DNA from: Phymorhynchus buccinoides
Lineage: Eukaryota > Mollusca > Gastropoda > Neogastropoda > Raphitomidae
DNA: 64,000 bases
Direction: 5' to 3'
Assembly (NCBI GenBank): GCA_017654935.2
Contig: CM065697.1
Location: 48,781,634-48,845,633 of the forward strand
How positions within the stretch are numbered: position 1 is the stretch's first letter; each line of letters starts with the position of its first letter. Shown piece after piece: positions 12,388-21,140 of the stretch. The position numbers and the translations under genes are program-made. The notes under the pieces are model-generated. The model saw only the letters and a list, made by a program, of their open reading frames with translations. It did no database searches and was not told where the DNA came from.

Positions 12388-15300
12388 GTCTCATAATCTG
12401 TCTGTTACCTAGTGGCAGCCCTGTTTAAACTCTTCTAGCAGTACATCACTCTACACTCCCACCAAATGCAAAGACATTCACTGCCAAGTACCCTGCCATG
12501 TGTTTGTCTATTTTTAAAGCTTATTTCAGTGATTTCCTGTTAAAGCGATGCATGCCCTCTAGGAAAAAAATAGCTACTCCCCTCTTGTCCGTAAAGATGC
12601 AACGGACAACCAATTATGTAATAAGCCAAAATACATGGCGCTAGAAGAGGTACCGTATCTTACGGACTACAAGGCGCACCTGATTATAAGGCGCACCCCC
12701 CAAATTTTACACAAACTTCAGATTATGTTATTATAGTTTCTTACTATATTATCAGCCACAATATAATGCGCAGGGGTGTCAGTCTAGGAACAAAGTATCG
12801 CCTTACAGTCCTGAACGTGGAAAATGTTGTCCACCAGCCTTTGGCTAGTAACTTATTTCTTTTACCAGCCAAACCAAAAGTTTTACCAGCCAAACCAAAA
12901 CCATGAACATTCTTTCTTCCATTTTGATTGAAAAGTTTGTGTTCCTCTCTGACCCTTTTTGGGTGATGGCTGCGATGCCTTGAACTTGAAGTTGAAGCCG
13001 AAGAACGTTTCATTTTGAACATGCACACTGGTGAGCACGCAAATTGCGTATCGCATTTCCAGTGTGTGGGAAAACATGGATTGGGAAAGGAATCTAGCGC
13101 GAGAAAGAACAAAATTTTTTGCCCACTCGCATTTGGCGGGTGAAGTGAATTATAAACTCGCCAAAAAACTTTTTCACTCGCCACTTTCAGGGCTGCCTTA
13201 TAGTCCATAAAATACGGTAGTGAAGGTTTGATACGGTCAGTGAGTCCATAACTAGGACGATTTGATGTAACAGAAGGCCCAGCAGGAGATGCCCCCGGCA
13301 GCCCCTCAAGGAGAGGGAGGTGCCCAGGAGGCGGGGAGACCTCCAGTGGAGGAGGGTCAGGACTCGGCCGCCCAGCAGGAGATGCCCCCGGCAGCCCCTC
13401 AAGGAGAGGAGGGTGCCCAGGAGGTTCACCAGCCTCCGCAGCAGGTAAGACTAGGAGTGTCTGGAGCCAGGTTAACTGTCCTACTGCCTCGGGCGCAGAT
13501 GTTGCGCCCTGACGTTGCTTTACGTCAGCCAGCATCGTAGGAAGGTTAACTGTCCTGCCTCGGGCGCAGCTGACATTGCCTTACGTCAGCCGGCGTCGTA
13601 GGAAGGTTAACTGTCCTCCTGCCTCGGGCGCAGATGTTGCGCCCTGACGTTGCCTTACGTCAGCCGGCGTCGTAGGAAGGTTCACTGTCCTCCTGCCTCG
13701 GGCGCAGATGTTGCGCCCTGACGTTGCCTTACGTCAGCCGGCGTCGTAGGAAGGTTCACTGTCCTCCTGCCTCGGGCGCAGATGTTTCACCCTGACGTTG
13801 CCTTACGTCAGCCGGCGTCGTAGGAAGGTTAACTGTCCTCCTGCCTCGGGCGCAGATGTTGCGCCCTGACATTGCCTTACGTCAGCCAGCGTCGTAGGTG
13901 GGCGCTGGTAAACATCTTCCAAGCGGTTGTCTGTTTTTTAAGAGCTTATATCAGGTGCATTTCCGTTCATGTGACGCGTTTAGTAATGTAGGTGATCGAT
14001 TTTAGTTCTCTTGAAAACTTACTTAGCAGAGAAGGTCACAAAGACAGGCATCAGAATTGTCAGAGGATCTGCAAATTTCAGAGGATTAAGAATTTCTGAC
14101 AAGAGGATTGGCCTCTACTGTTAGGTGTTTTGCCTTTAAATTGAGTTATCGTTTCTGTTAAATAGCATTTTGAAGTGATTTATCACTGCATTAAGCCTTT
14201 TCAATCGCATGAAGAACTGATATCAGTGTTGTCCTTCTACATTCTGGGGGCTGGGTGGCACTTGTAGCACAGTTTTCGGAGGATTGAGCTTCAGGCAATG
14301 CTGATGCCTGCAAAGAACAGAAAGTACTTGGCTCTAGAAGAGTTCAGGTAGTCTTCTTCTTCTTCTTCTGCGTTCCCAGGCCATATGGCCATAATTGGTA
14401 AGGTACGCATGTGTCCGGTTTTCAGTTTTCACTGGTCTCCCCGCTGCGTACAGCCAACAGATTTCCGTTTTCTGAGGAGCTCAAAGGAGAAAAATTATTT
14501 GGATGATTTTTTTATAAAAAGGGCAGGAGAATGGGGCCAATAAGTCAGAAAGATAGTAGATGACAGGAAGCAAAGGGAAAAGGCAGAGTCAAAGAGTGAC
14601 AGATTAGAGGAAATTACAGGCACAGAACTTCCAGAAGGTGTGGGAACTATTTTTACGAAAGACTCCCCAGTGTCCCCACGGGGAGACTGGTGGAGGGGTC
14701 GGGTAGTCCAGCTCCCCGTATGGAGGCATGAGGCATCCACCCACTGCCCCAGTTCATGTTCCTGCTTGTTGACATTTTCATTAGTTTCTGCGAGGGTGAG
14801 GTGAATGAGGGTGGATGTCTTTGTGAGTGAGAATCATGTTTTTGTTACTTTATTTCTTTGCACTGGAATGTTGGTAATGTGACCATCTTGTTGATTTTAA
14901 TGCATGTTTTTAATGTTGCTTTTGTCAGGCGCATCGAGCATACTACTGTATGGATTTTAACGCTATATGAAATAAAATTATTATTAAATTACTATTATTA
15001 TTATTTGGATGATAAAGCACATCTTATGGCCCAGCCCCCATATTTTACTCATAATTCTGATATTTTTCTTTATGATACTTTTTTGCTATATGATCAGACT
15101 TAGGAGCAGGTGTCTCATCAGTCTTGGAAAAAGCAACCACCTTTTAGTTTGTAGAACATGGTACTTTGTGTTTTTAAGTCCAAAGCAGGATGGCAAGTCA
15201 TACAAGCAATCTCCTAGTTTTTTTAAGATGAGCGAAAGAGACAAAAGACTTGCTGTTCTTCTTCTTCTGCATTCCCAGGCCATATGGCCATAATGGGTAA

Positions 15301-15758
15301 GGTACATATGTGTCCGATTTTCAGTTTTCACTGGTCTCCCTGCTGCATACAGCCGACACATTCCGATTTCGGAGGAGCTCAAAGGAGAAAAATTATATGG
15401 AAGATTTTTTTTAAAGGAGGCTGGAAAATGGGCCAATAAGTCAGAAAGATAGTAGATGACAGAAAGCAAAGGAAAAAGGCAGGAGTCAAAGAGAGTGGCA
15501 GATTAGAGGAAGTTACAAGCACAGAACTTCCAGAAGGTGGGGGAACTATTTATACAAAAGACCCCCCACCCGGGGTTTTTTTCCGCTAAACCAAATTGGA
15601 TGGTCTAAGATAGATTTTATTACCTCCCTGCCATATCAGCGTGAAGGTAAGGATAACTTTTGATTTTGTACTTTCCCTCTGGTTTTCAGGTTGAAGGGGA
15701 GAATGAGGGTGAAGACCATGCACCACAGCCAGACAGCCAGCCTCCTGCCTCACAGTGA
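767..15758 (+). CDS. NUCB: Nucleobindin (NUCB1/2 family), C-terminal 328 residues, eight exons
   Basis: Exons join in frame: 767-952, 2611-2701, 3900-3958, 6277-6477, 9326-9409, 11360-11485, 13274-13444, 15690-15758 (stop TGA). All introns are GT-AG. The order matches vertebrate nucleobindin: a basic/acidic helical segment (ARDLEEVDERRRKDFKEYE), the block FEEVWEKEDKMEDQDFDPRTF, two EF-hands separated by an acidic segment, then a Q-rich tail. EF loop 1 is DLNEDMFWDIQE and EF loop 2 is DQDKDLMISMEE. Known family role: Ca2+- and DNA-binding protein of the Golgi lumen, ER and secretory path, about 420-460 residues. Roughly the first 100-130 residues (signal peptide and first helices) must lie left of the window. 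The C-terminus is unusual: poly-Q, then two copies of a P/Q/E-rich repeat. The distinctive FEEVWE and EF-hand blocks make the family call secure; NUCB1 versus NUCB2 is not meaningful for an invertebrate. Confidence 0.94.
960..1450. repeat. SINE 3' fragment and degenerate inverted/direct repeats
   Basis: 960-1035 matches the 3' region of the tRNA-headed SINE found intact at 46290-46705. 1060-1450 holds several alternating copies of a motif containing ttttgagtcaaa and its complement, a worn palindromic element. No gene is seen. Confidence 0.55.
1470..2608. repeat. Minisatellite, unit about 33-37 bp, roughly 33 copies
   Basis: The unit has the core gtgtattcacatgtatgcat plus a gtgtgtgggc spacer that varies by 2-bp steps and by presence of gat. 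It runs directly into the acceptor of nucleobindin exon 2611-2701, so the array itself supplies the splice-site context (tgtgtgtgcacag). Confidence 0.95.
2765..2970 (+). repeat. SINE-like fragment, second copy at 32770-33060
   Basis: The body (containing aaagagacgtaactcgaaag and ending tcagatgatgcatcttcctt) matches the minus-strand copy near 32770-33060. The tRNA-like head is missing here. Confidence 0.6.
3758..3899 (+). repeat. Tandem 75-bp duplication of a nucleobindin splice acceptor
   Basis: Two adjacent copies (about 3758-3832 and 3833-3907) contain intron end, acceptor gttgcgcag and the first exon bases encoding DLNED. Use of the upstream acceptor at 3824 would read into TGA after 13 codons, so it is a decoy. 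Confidence 0.88.
3900..3958 (+). CDS. NUCB: Nucleobindin exon carrying the first EF-hand loop
   Basis: The exon enters in phase 1, completing the Asp codon begun at 2701, and ends in phase 0 before gtcagt. It encodes DLNEDMFWDIQEVEAVLQRE. The Ca2+-loop ligands at positions 1, 3, 5, 9 and 12 are D, N, D, D and E. Position 6 is Met instead of the usual Gly and position 8 is Trp instead of Ile/Leu/Val, so binding may be altered. The acceptor and the first 17 bases of this exon also occur 75 bp upstream (acceptor at 3824). Confidence 0.92.
4150..5585. mobile_element. Interspersed element with inverted ends, expanded by an internal 80-bp array
   Basis: The left end aaggctgcctactggggtat is inverted against the right end gcaacagggggtaggcagcc. 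The same element, without the array, lies at 7505-8224. Internally the motif gtccctgg recurs. The array occupies most of this copy. Confidence 0.65.
4262..5375. repeat. Minisatellite, unit about 79-80 bp, 14 copies
   Basis: Each unit carries tcttataatgctatataatg, then gttagctaaccttattatta. Units differ by only a few substitutions plus a shared variant (cccacaacaggcactgttga) in two units, implying recent unequal exchange. The single-copy ancestor is visible in the related element near 7640-7930. Confidence 0.93.
5645..6015 (-). repeat. tRNA-derived SINE, minus strand
   Basis: On the minus strand a tRNA-like head with a B-box (gttcgaacc) lies near 5955-6010, and the tail region near 5650-5715 matches the common SINE 3' end. 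Substitutions in the stems rule out a functional tRNA gene. Confidence 0.65.
6115..6245 (+). repeat. SINE fragment (cagacacatatgggacat family)
   Basis: Shares acacatatgggacattagta and the following ~100 bases with 38205-38405 and with the complement of 63640-63860. It lies just before a nucleobindin acceptor. Confidence 0.6.
6277..6477 (+). CDS. NUCB: Nucleobindin exon with acidic linker and second EF-hand
   Basis: 67 codons in phase 0, between a tgtcag acceptor and a gtgagt donor. It encodes the acidic linker NSPDEDDPKEREEEMSRMRE, then EF loop 2 DQDKDLMISMEE (ligands D, D, D, S, E), ending GWE as vertebrate nucleobindins do at this point. The 3' 90 bases plus donor are repeated twice directly downstream. 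Confidence 0.94.
6478..6764 (+). pseudogene. Two extra copies of the nucleobindin EF-hand exon 3' end plus donor
   Basis: A 138-bp unit (about 90 exon bases, gtgagt donor and ~45 intron bases) repeats with aaggacctcatgatctcc at 6388, 6526 and 6664. Both extra copies keep the reading frame (KDLMISMEEFMQY...EENEGWE) with one to three amino acid changes. Neither has a convincing acceptor, so they look like intronic relics rather than exons. Confidence 0.88.
6765..7360. mobile_element. pogo/Tigger-like MITE with a nested second MITE
   Basis: Terminal inverted repeats begin cagtggaacc and lie between TA dinucleotides. A second element (6823-7240) has ends ccataatttacgg / cgtaaactacgg, is also flanked by TA, and interrupts a site that is intact in the copies at 8474-8632 and 8821-8996. 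The superfamily is inferred from TA flanks and end sequence. Confidence 0.75.
7505..8224. mobile_element. Element homologous to 4150-5585, interrupted by a TTAA MITE
   Basis: Same ends and gtccctgg-rich interior as the copy at 4150-5585. A piggyBac-like MITE (7667-7904) sits in a TTAA that is single (attattaaac) in the sister copy. Confidence 0.65.
7667..7904. mobile_element. piggyBac-like MITE, 238 bp
   Basis: Ends ccctttcaccgcca / tggcggtgaaaggg are perfect inverted repeats flanked on both sides by TTAA. Related copies are at 10142-10379, 16391-16628 and 37512-37757. TTAA duplication plus CCCT termini is the piggyBac hallmark; no transposase is present. Confidence 0.85.
8250..8400 (+). pseudogene. 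Decayed fourth copy of the nucleobindin EF-hand exon unit
   Basis: Matches the 138-bp unit of 6388-6764 (aaagggcctcatggtttccc ... aaggatgggaggggagcc) with many substitutions and deletions. It is separated from the others by inserted mobile elements, so the duplication predates them. Confidence 0.65.
8474..8996. mobile_element. Three MITEs in a row sharing TA dinucleotides
   Basis: 8474-8632 and 8821-8996 are Tigger-like (cagtrgaacctccc ends). 8635-8818 is the 'tacggactataaggcgcacc' type. TA at 8633-8634 and 8819-8820 is shared between neighbours. Confidence 0.78.
9635..9965 (-). repeat. tRNA-derived SINE, minus strand
   Basis: Same family as 46290-46705: 3' part at 9650-9710, central part near 9745-9850, and tRNA-like head near 9890-9955 with a mutated B-box. 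It is within a nucleobindin intron. Confidence 0.7.
10050..10560. repeat. Interspersed repeat with a piggyBac-like MITE inserted
   Basis: 10050-10137 and 10384-10560 are two halves of a repeat that is uninterrupted at about 21130-21350. The MITE (10142-10379) lies between TTAA copies. Confidence 0.7.
10725..10900 (+). repeat. (CT)n followed by a retroposon 3' tail
   Basis: A CT microsatellite of about 85 bp precedes agggctggatgtaaaaaagc and ends in (aatc)n. The same tail occurs reversed at 42503-42580 and in altered form at 58620-58690, always next to CT/GA tracts. Confidence 0.6.
11360..11485 (+). CDS. NUCB: Nucleobindin exon encoding a poly-glutamine tract
   Basis: 42 codons in phase 0. 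It starts PPVDSSNLHFQPEGPIRVEQ, followed by a run of 17 residues that is Gln except for one Glu, then EQLSPEQ and donor gtgagg. CAA and CAG codons alternate irregularly, which would limit slippage. Vertebrate NUCB1 also has a Q run near its C-terminus, so the position fits the family, but the length is probably polymorphic. Confidence 0.9.
11500..11895. repeat. Interspersed repeat, about 390 bp, second copy at 54770-55165
   Basis: Starts aattaaggggagtaatttca and ends near gctctcccctag, so the outer few bases are inverted (AGGGGAG/CTCCCCT). It starts about 10 bases after a nucleobindin donor here and lies in an APH-1 intron in the other copy. Confidence 0.65.
12290..12390. repeat. (CT)n-(CA)n microsatellite
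   Basis: About 80 bp of CT followed by CA. It directly follows a tail-like sequence (aataaagtgtctgaagtc) typical of retroposon 3' ends. Confidence 0.85.
12653..13217. mobile_element. TA-flanked MITE with a nested hAT-like element
   Basis: Outer ends ccgtatcttacggac / ataaaatacgg lie between TA. The insert (about 12806-13195) has ends CAGTCCTGAACGTGG / CCACTTTCAGGGCTG and imperfect 8-bp flanks CCTTACAG/CCTTATAG, as for hAT elements. The long minus-strand ORF across this region is a chance ORF. Confidence 0.68.
13274..13444 (+). CDS. NUCB: Nucleobindin exon with an internal 33-residue repeat
   Basis: 57 codons in phase 0, from a taacag acceptor to a gtaaga donor. It encodes a P/Q/E-rich, probably disordered segment with a repeat of about 99 bp: AQQEMPPAAPQGE occurs twice. 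The polypyrimidine tract before the acceptor is weak. I include the exon because its frame joins both neighbours exactly and no stop interrupts it. A transcript could skip it without a frameshift (171 bases). Confidence 0.82.
13445..13910. repeat. Minisatellite, unit about 74 bp, six copies, adjoining a nucleobindin donor
   Basis: Unit core: ggttaactgtcctcctgcct, cgggcgcag, then gttgccttacgtcagccgg. Each unit contains a pyrimidine run followed by CAG, resembling a splice acceptor. The array starts within about 20 bases of the donor at 13445. Confidence 0.9.
14345..14760 (-). repeat. SINE with (GAA)n tail, 'grey-box' family, minus strand
   Basis: Read on the minus strand: a head with ccatacggggagctgg, a shared body (ccttctggaagttctgtg...ttgactctgccttttccctt), a family-specific 3' part with ggccatatggcctgggaacg, then (GAA)n. 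Copies: 15255-15575, 25500-25915 and 48255-48665. Confidence 0.7.
14765..15015 (+). repeat. Non-LTR retrotransposon 3' end with (ATT)n tail
   Basis: The end gcgcatcgagca...aacgctatatgaaataaaat followed by (tta)n is the usual 3' terminus of mollusc LINE/SINE copies. No coding part is retained. Confidence 0.55.
15255..15575 (-). repeat. SINE with (GAA)n tail, minus strand, truncated head
   Basis: Same family as 14345-14760, about 90 percent similar by eye. It lies in the last nucleobindin intron. Confidence 0.68.
15690..15758 (+). CDS. NUCB: Nucleobindin terminal coding exon
   Basis: 22 codons plus TGA, after a good acceptor (ctggttttcag). It encodes VEGENEGEDHAPQPDSQPP and four more residues. 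No ER-retention signal is visible at the end, as expected for a secreted or Golgi protein. Confidence 0.88.
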   Translation, partial: VEGENEGEDHAPQPDSQPPASQ

Positions 15759-16085
15759 AGCACCTCCGTCGCCTTAATAGCTTTATTTTTTAGCATCAAA
15801 ATCGATCGAATGAAATCAATCACATACTGGCTTTGTTGGTAGCAATATTAAACGGATCTCATCAAACCCGGACCGAAAAAAAAAAATTATGATTTTTTTT
15901 TTTGGGGGGAATTATATTAAGGAACAGTTTTTTTTCTTTTTTTCTTTAAAAAAACAACCAAACAACCTAGGATAGTCTGCCTGCGTACTCACAACTGGGT
16001 GATTTTGTTGCAATGTAATGCACACCACTGCCTGACACTTGCTTTGAAGTTACGTTCTGCAATAAATATGACTTGACTGACATAG
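15759..16085 (+). terminator. Nucleobindin 3' UTR and poly(A) signal
   Basis: AT-rich 3' UTR follows the stop codon. A canonical AATAAA starts at 16061, so cleavage is expected about 15-25 bases later. A poly-A/poly-T patch lies at 15878-15955. Confidence 0.75.
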
Positions 16086-16390
16086 ACATGCTTTGTGTTA
16101 TTTCAGCTGAAATGCTTCGGATGATTTAGATTCTGAATTGAAGGACAGTCAGTCAGTCTTTTTCTCTGATTCTTGTCTCTCTAGGTTGTGTTTTTTTGTA
16201 GAGGTATAAAAAACTTTTCTTCACGGACAGTTGTTTTGTGCCTTCAAAGTTATGTAATTCCAAAACCATCATGTTGCATTCCATCAAAACTGAAACTTTC
16301 TTTGAGAAATGCTTCTTCGCTTTGACGTAAATGTAAAGAGGTAAATGCAAATCAGCGTTTAATTGAATTTGTGTATGATTAAATACTTAA

Positions 16391-16628
16391 CCCTTTCACC
16401 GCCAGTCGTATTTCAGCCAAACATTTCCTTTAAATTTACCTGGGTAGAGAACAAAATCCATCTGCAGTATTGGGGATTCTTCTGTGACATATATAAAATA
16501 AGGTCTATCCTTACTTCCTAAAACTAAGACAATAGGGTCTTTGGATAATAGACCCCAATTTGATGCCTTTTAGTGAAATAGAAGTTAAATCATTGTGGTG
16601 CTAAAATGTGACTTTGGTGGTGAAAGGG
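16391..16628. mobile_element. piggyBac-like MITE
   Basis: TTAA-flanked copy of the 7667-7904 family, downstream of nucleobindin. Confidence 0.82.
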
Positions 16629-16760
16629 TTAAATTAACACAGCCTTGCCATTAACCCTTTTGTGCCATTCACATGGTGCCATTTCATTTCAGTTGCTTTG
16701 TTTCAACCAAAGTGAGGACTCCATGTGTAAATATTTTTGGTTTTGTTTCATTTATTAATA

Positions 16761-16931
16761 CAGTGAAACCTCCCTTATAAGACCTTAAAAAATCATCCAA
16801 AATGAGGTATAAGGGAGAGGTCTTATAAGGGAGGTAATGTTAATACTTACAAAGAAGGACAGTCTCAGAGAAGTAGGTCTTATATGGGAGGGAGTCATAT
16901 AATGGGAGGACTTATAAGGGAGGTTCCACTG
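16761..16931. mobile_element. Tigger-like MITE, 171 bp
   Basis: Starts cagtgaaacctcccttataa, ends with its complement, TA on both sides. Confidence 0.78.
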
Positions 16932-17059
16932 TAATCAACTGAAAAGGTAAAAGGTTGGTATTGAGTTAATGTAATGCTGTGTTTTTGGAATGGCTGTATT
17001 TTGTTGTTAGTGGGTTTTTTAATAGCTGTAATTCTGTTCTAACAAATCAAAGGGTCCTT

Positions 17060-17425
17060 TTTCTTCTTCCTTCTTCCGATTTGGGATGTTTATCCTGCCC
17101 CACATCCAAAAGTCTTCGTTTAGACTGCTATTTGGCGCACAGGATGCATGCTATGTGAGTTCGTGTCATCCATTCCACCGGCACACACGGCCTACTCGTA
17201 CCGAATAGTGGAATGGGCTTTAACGTGCGCGCAAGATCTTGTGCGTGCGTTCGCACACAGGACCTTAGTTTTAGGTCTCATCCGAAGGACCAGGAAATAG
17301 GAGTAAAGTATCTTTCCCAAGGATACAACACCGTGACCAGCCGGGTTCGAACCCACCGCATCCGCAAACCCGTTGGATTACGAGTGTTGACTACTCAACC
17401 GGCCACGACGCCTGCCAAGGTCGTA
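17060..17425 (-). repeat. tRNA-derived SINE, second family, nearly full length
   Basis: On the minus strand a tRNA-like head (B-box ggttcgaaccc near 17340-17352) is followed by ggtccttcggatgagaccta, a central acgcacgcacaagatcttgc segment, and a 3' end with GAAGAA. The 5' half recurs at 45755-45930 and the 3' half at 34600-34850. Confidence 0.72.
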
Positions 17426-17524
17426 ATTGTATATATTGGAAGGAAGCTAAGCCCAAAGTGGGTACCACCAAAAATTATAATTTGTCTCGGTTCAACCCTT
17501 ATGATGGCATTTAAACACATTTTA

Positions 17525-17676
17525 CTGTATTTTTTGTACTATAAGGTGATACTTTTCCCCCAGACTGAAATCCCTGCGCATATAATATGAATAATAATAT
17601 AGTTTGAAAATAATATATAACATAATCTTAAATATGTCAAATTTGGAGGGTGCGCCTTCTAGTCCGAAAAATACAG
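17525..17676. mobile_element. TA-flanked MITE ('tacggactataagg' family)
   Basis: Ends ctgtattttttgtactataa / agtccgaaaaatacag, flanked by TA. Confidence 0.7.
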
Positions 17677-17996
17677 TATATATCAAAATATCAGCTGTCT
17701 TAAAATGTGATTTAACTTACCACTGCACATTTCCACTACTGTTCTAATGCAACTCATTTATACTCCTTTACACAAGCACCCAAATTAAAGTAAAAAACAC
17801 ACCGTAAAACGTGTTTTTATAGGATACCGAGTTTGATAACTAAAATGGTTTTAGTAATTAATTTCAGTTATTGATAATCTTAGAAGAAGGTTAAAGGTTA
17901 ATCCAGTCCGTTCTTAAATGGTTAGACACGTTTTCCTTATTTGGTAAAGTGTTGGTCAAGGCGATCTAGGTTGGTGTCTTGGAGGCCTTAGATTGA

Positions 17997-18629
17997 CAGA
18001 GCTGATTCTAGGGCGCAGGATTGGTACAATCCCCCGAAAATCTGTTGATTCCCGCAATAATCGGGTCTAAGCGACGCCCGCATATTTACAGAACTGCCCA
18101 CGCTTTTTGCCGATCGCTGCGGGAATTCCTTCGTCTGCTAAATCTGTCGTCTGCACAAACTGAAAGCATCGAGCAGGAATGAACGATTTCTCGACATTTC
18201 ATTGGTTCCTTTACAATGTTAGTGTAAATCAACCAATCATGTTCATCTCGTTTTACCGACAAGAAGTTGCGAGAGTCCTACCCGCCATGTTGATTTTTTT
18301 TTTCAAGATGAAACGGACAACGACGCTCTTCGACTTTGATTTTGTGGCAGAAAAGTAAGAAAAAGAAACCCTCTGCCAAACGAGTGTGCAGAAGATGTTG
18401 CAGAAACAGCTACTGCATCAACAGTCTCGGAGAAGCAGCCCGAAGATAACGGCACTAGTGCGAGGGAACACCGGTTCCAAGACGAGTGGCTGAAGAAGTG
18501 GCCATGGCTAGCGAAGATTGAATCGGCCGCCTCCCCCCCCCCTCGTATCCATTAGACCTGGCCCCCTTTTTTTCATTCTTAGGGGGGGGGGAACGCCCCC
18601 ACTTTTTCAAAATCCTAGAATCAGCTCTG
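17997..18629. mobile_element. Non-autonomous DNA transposon with a captured coding fragment
   Basis: Perfect inverted ends cagagctgattctagg / cctagaatcagctctg, with a direct repeat GATTGA at both flanks. An inverted homologue lies at 57234-57887. Inside, one strand encodes an out-of-context peptide ending [17 protein letters not shown], in frame in the other copy. This looks like the start of a transposase or zinc-finger protein left after internal deletion. Confidence 0.75.
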
Positions 18630-18654
18630 GATTGAGCCAAGGATGAAAATAGAA

Positions 18655-19280
18655 CCAACTTCTTCTTCTTTGTTCGCTCAGACAGTTTCCTGTCACATGA
18701 GCGTAGATGCGTCATGCTGCCGTTATGCACCTAACTAAGAAATAGGCCCAGCATGTCCGACTTCGGCTGAAAAAATCTTTGTAAGAATGTATAGAAAAAA
18801 GGCAGGAGAATGGACCAGTGAAATAGAAAGATAGCAGATGACAGTAAACAAAGGGAAAAGGCAGAGTCGAAGAGAGTGACAGATTAGAGGAAGTTACAAG
18901 CACAGAACTTCCAGAAGGTGGGGGAACTATTTATACGAAAAAATCTTTGTAAGAATTTATAGAAAAAAGGCAGGAGAATGGACCAGTGAAATAGAAAGAT
19001 AGCAGATGACAGTAAACAAAGGGAAAAGGCAGAGTCGAAGAGAGTGACAGATTAGAGGAAGTTACAAGCACAGAACTTCCAGAAGGTGGGGGAACTATTT
19101 ATACGAAAAAATCTTTGTAAGAATTTATAGAAAAAAGGCAGGAGAATGGACCAGTGAAATAGAAAGATAGCAGATGACAGTAAACAAAGGGAAAAGGCAG
19201 AGTAGAGTGACAGATTAGAGGAAGTTACAAGCACAGAACTTCCAGAAGGTGGGGGAACTATTTGTACGAAAGAACCCCCG
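18655..19280 (-). repeat. SINE with (GAA)n tail whose body is tandemly triplicated
   Basis: The tail side (gttcgctcagacagtttcct) is a second subfamily, shared with 22024-22327, 31440-31770 and 34255-34565. A ~168-bp body unit is repeated three times, starting at about 18770, 18938 and 19106. Confidence 0.78.
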
Positions 19281-19284
19281 GGGG

Positions 19285-19862
19285 GAGACAAGCACAGTGA
19301 TACAAGGTTAACTGACAAGTTCACCATCATATAGATCTAACTGACAAGTCCACCATCATATAGATCTAACTGACAAGTCCACCATCATATAGATCTGACT
19401 GACAAGTTCACCATCATATAGATCTAACTGACAAGTTCACCATCATATAGATCTAACTGACAAGTCCACCATCATATAGATCTAACTGACAAGTCCACCA
19501 TCATATAGATCTAACTGACAAGTTCACCATCATATAGATCTGACTGACAAGTTCACCATCATATAGATCTAACTGACAAGTCCACCATCATATAGATCTA
19601 ACTGACAAGTCCACCATCATATAGATCTGACTGACAAGTTCACCATCATATAGATCTAACTGACAAGTCCACCATCATATAGATCTAACTGACAAGTCCA
19701 CCATCATATAGATCTAACTGACAAGTTCACCATCATATAGATCTGACTGACAAGTTCACCATCATATAGATCTAACTGACAAGTCCACCATCATATAGAT
19801 CTAACTGACAAGTCCACCATCATATAGATCTAACTGACAAGTTCACCATCATATAGATCTGA
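19285..19862. repeat. Satellite-like array, unit 29 bp, about 20 copies
   Basis: Unit aactgacaagtccaccatca plus tatagatct. Variants (tcc/ttc, aac/gac) follow a higher-order pattern of four to five units. The array adjoins the triplicated SINE. Confidence 0.93.
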
Positions 19863-20470
19863 TGCGTGTGTGTGACTGCTGACAAAAACATTCCACATAT
19901 CGTCTGTGAAATTCAAAAACCTTTTATCTCGATTTTTGAATTTGAGTTAGATACATAGTCAGCTCTCTAATTTTCTCTGTCTCCTTCCACCAAATGCTTG
20001 TATCTCTAACGACTTTCGATCTGGGTTAAAATGAGGTTGTGTAAATAGAAGAAAAACTAAGTCCCAAATTCAGATCTAGTTAATTAAGGACAAAAAACCT
20101 TGTATCTTCTTTTTAAGTATAAAAAAAAGAAGTAATTTTGACAAAATGTAGGACTAAACTCGCAATGTCTTCAACAACATATTCATCCTAGTTAATCAAT
20201 TGTGGTAAACGCGGTTAACTTTTAAAACATTTTTGTTTCATTGTTCTCAAAACTACCAAAATTGAGAATTTGAATTTCACCGACGTTATCCTGCTGCGTT
20301 TCTGTTGTTGTTGTTGGCTTACCCTGGCTAAAAGACTCCAGGGATCATCCCAACAGCCGAAGCACTTGAACACTATGGTACAAGGGATGAGAAGTGTGTG
20401 ACTGTTTATTTTTTGATTACCCCGCCACATGCGCAGCCACCCTCCGTCTGCGAGGGAGCTGCATTTCTGA
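19863..20470. other. No recognisable gene or repeat
   Basis: AT-rich sequence with one short TTG run (20303-20315). Nothing coding is supported. Confidence 0.5.
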
Positions 20471-21140
20471 TTTGTGTGTTTGATTTATATTTCATCAGTT
20501 GATTGCATCACACCGGAATTTAGTTTGTAGTTCTCACTGATCATGTTCACCGTGAAGTTTTATTTAGATCATGTTTGTGTGTACAGGTGGTTTCTGTTTT
20601 TTGTCGATTTGTTATATGATTTTGTTTGTTTTCCACCATTTCATCACATCTGTTCATCACATCACAATGGAGTACAGTCTGGGTTGTTTTGTTGTTGTTT
20701 TGCATCATTTTTCAGGTTGGATTGGTGTGTATTTTAAGAGCTTTAATTTAATCTCAGTGAAATTGTCTTCGTTTCTCATCTTGATGTAAACATTTGTTTT
20801 GGTATTAATTGGTTACATTTTGAAATTTAGTCCCTTGCCGTTTTCCTGTTTGATTTCAGCACAATGGATGTTCACTTACATCACAGTGAAATGTATTATG
20901 CAGTTTTTTTCTTAATCACTTAATTTCATCATATCAAAATTTGGTCTTTAGTTTTCACCATTTTTTTTTTTCAAATTCTGTTATGTTTAGTCTCTTACTA
21001 TTGTTATATTTCATTTTCAGCACAATGAAACTTCACAGGCATACTTATCTATCACAATGATATTTTGCTATGCACTGTATTCGCCATTTGATTGCCTCGC
21101 GTTGGAATTTGGTCTTTAGCTTTCATCATTTGTGACAGTG
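20470..21140. repeat. Highly degenerate tandem repeat, period roughly 150 bp
   Basis: Motifs such as catcacaatgaa, gattgcatcac and aatttggtctttag recur imperfectly here and again at 22540-22800, suggesting an old array split by later insertions. Confidence 0.45.

Noticed and set aside
12744..13535. 263-codon minus-strand ORF
   Set aside because: It runs antisense to nucleobindin exon 13274-13444 and through two nested transposons; no recognisable domain.
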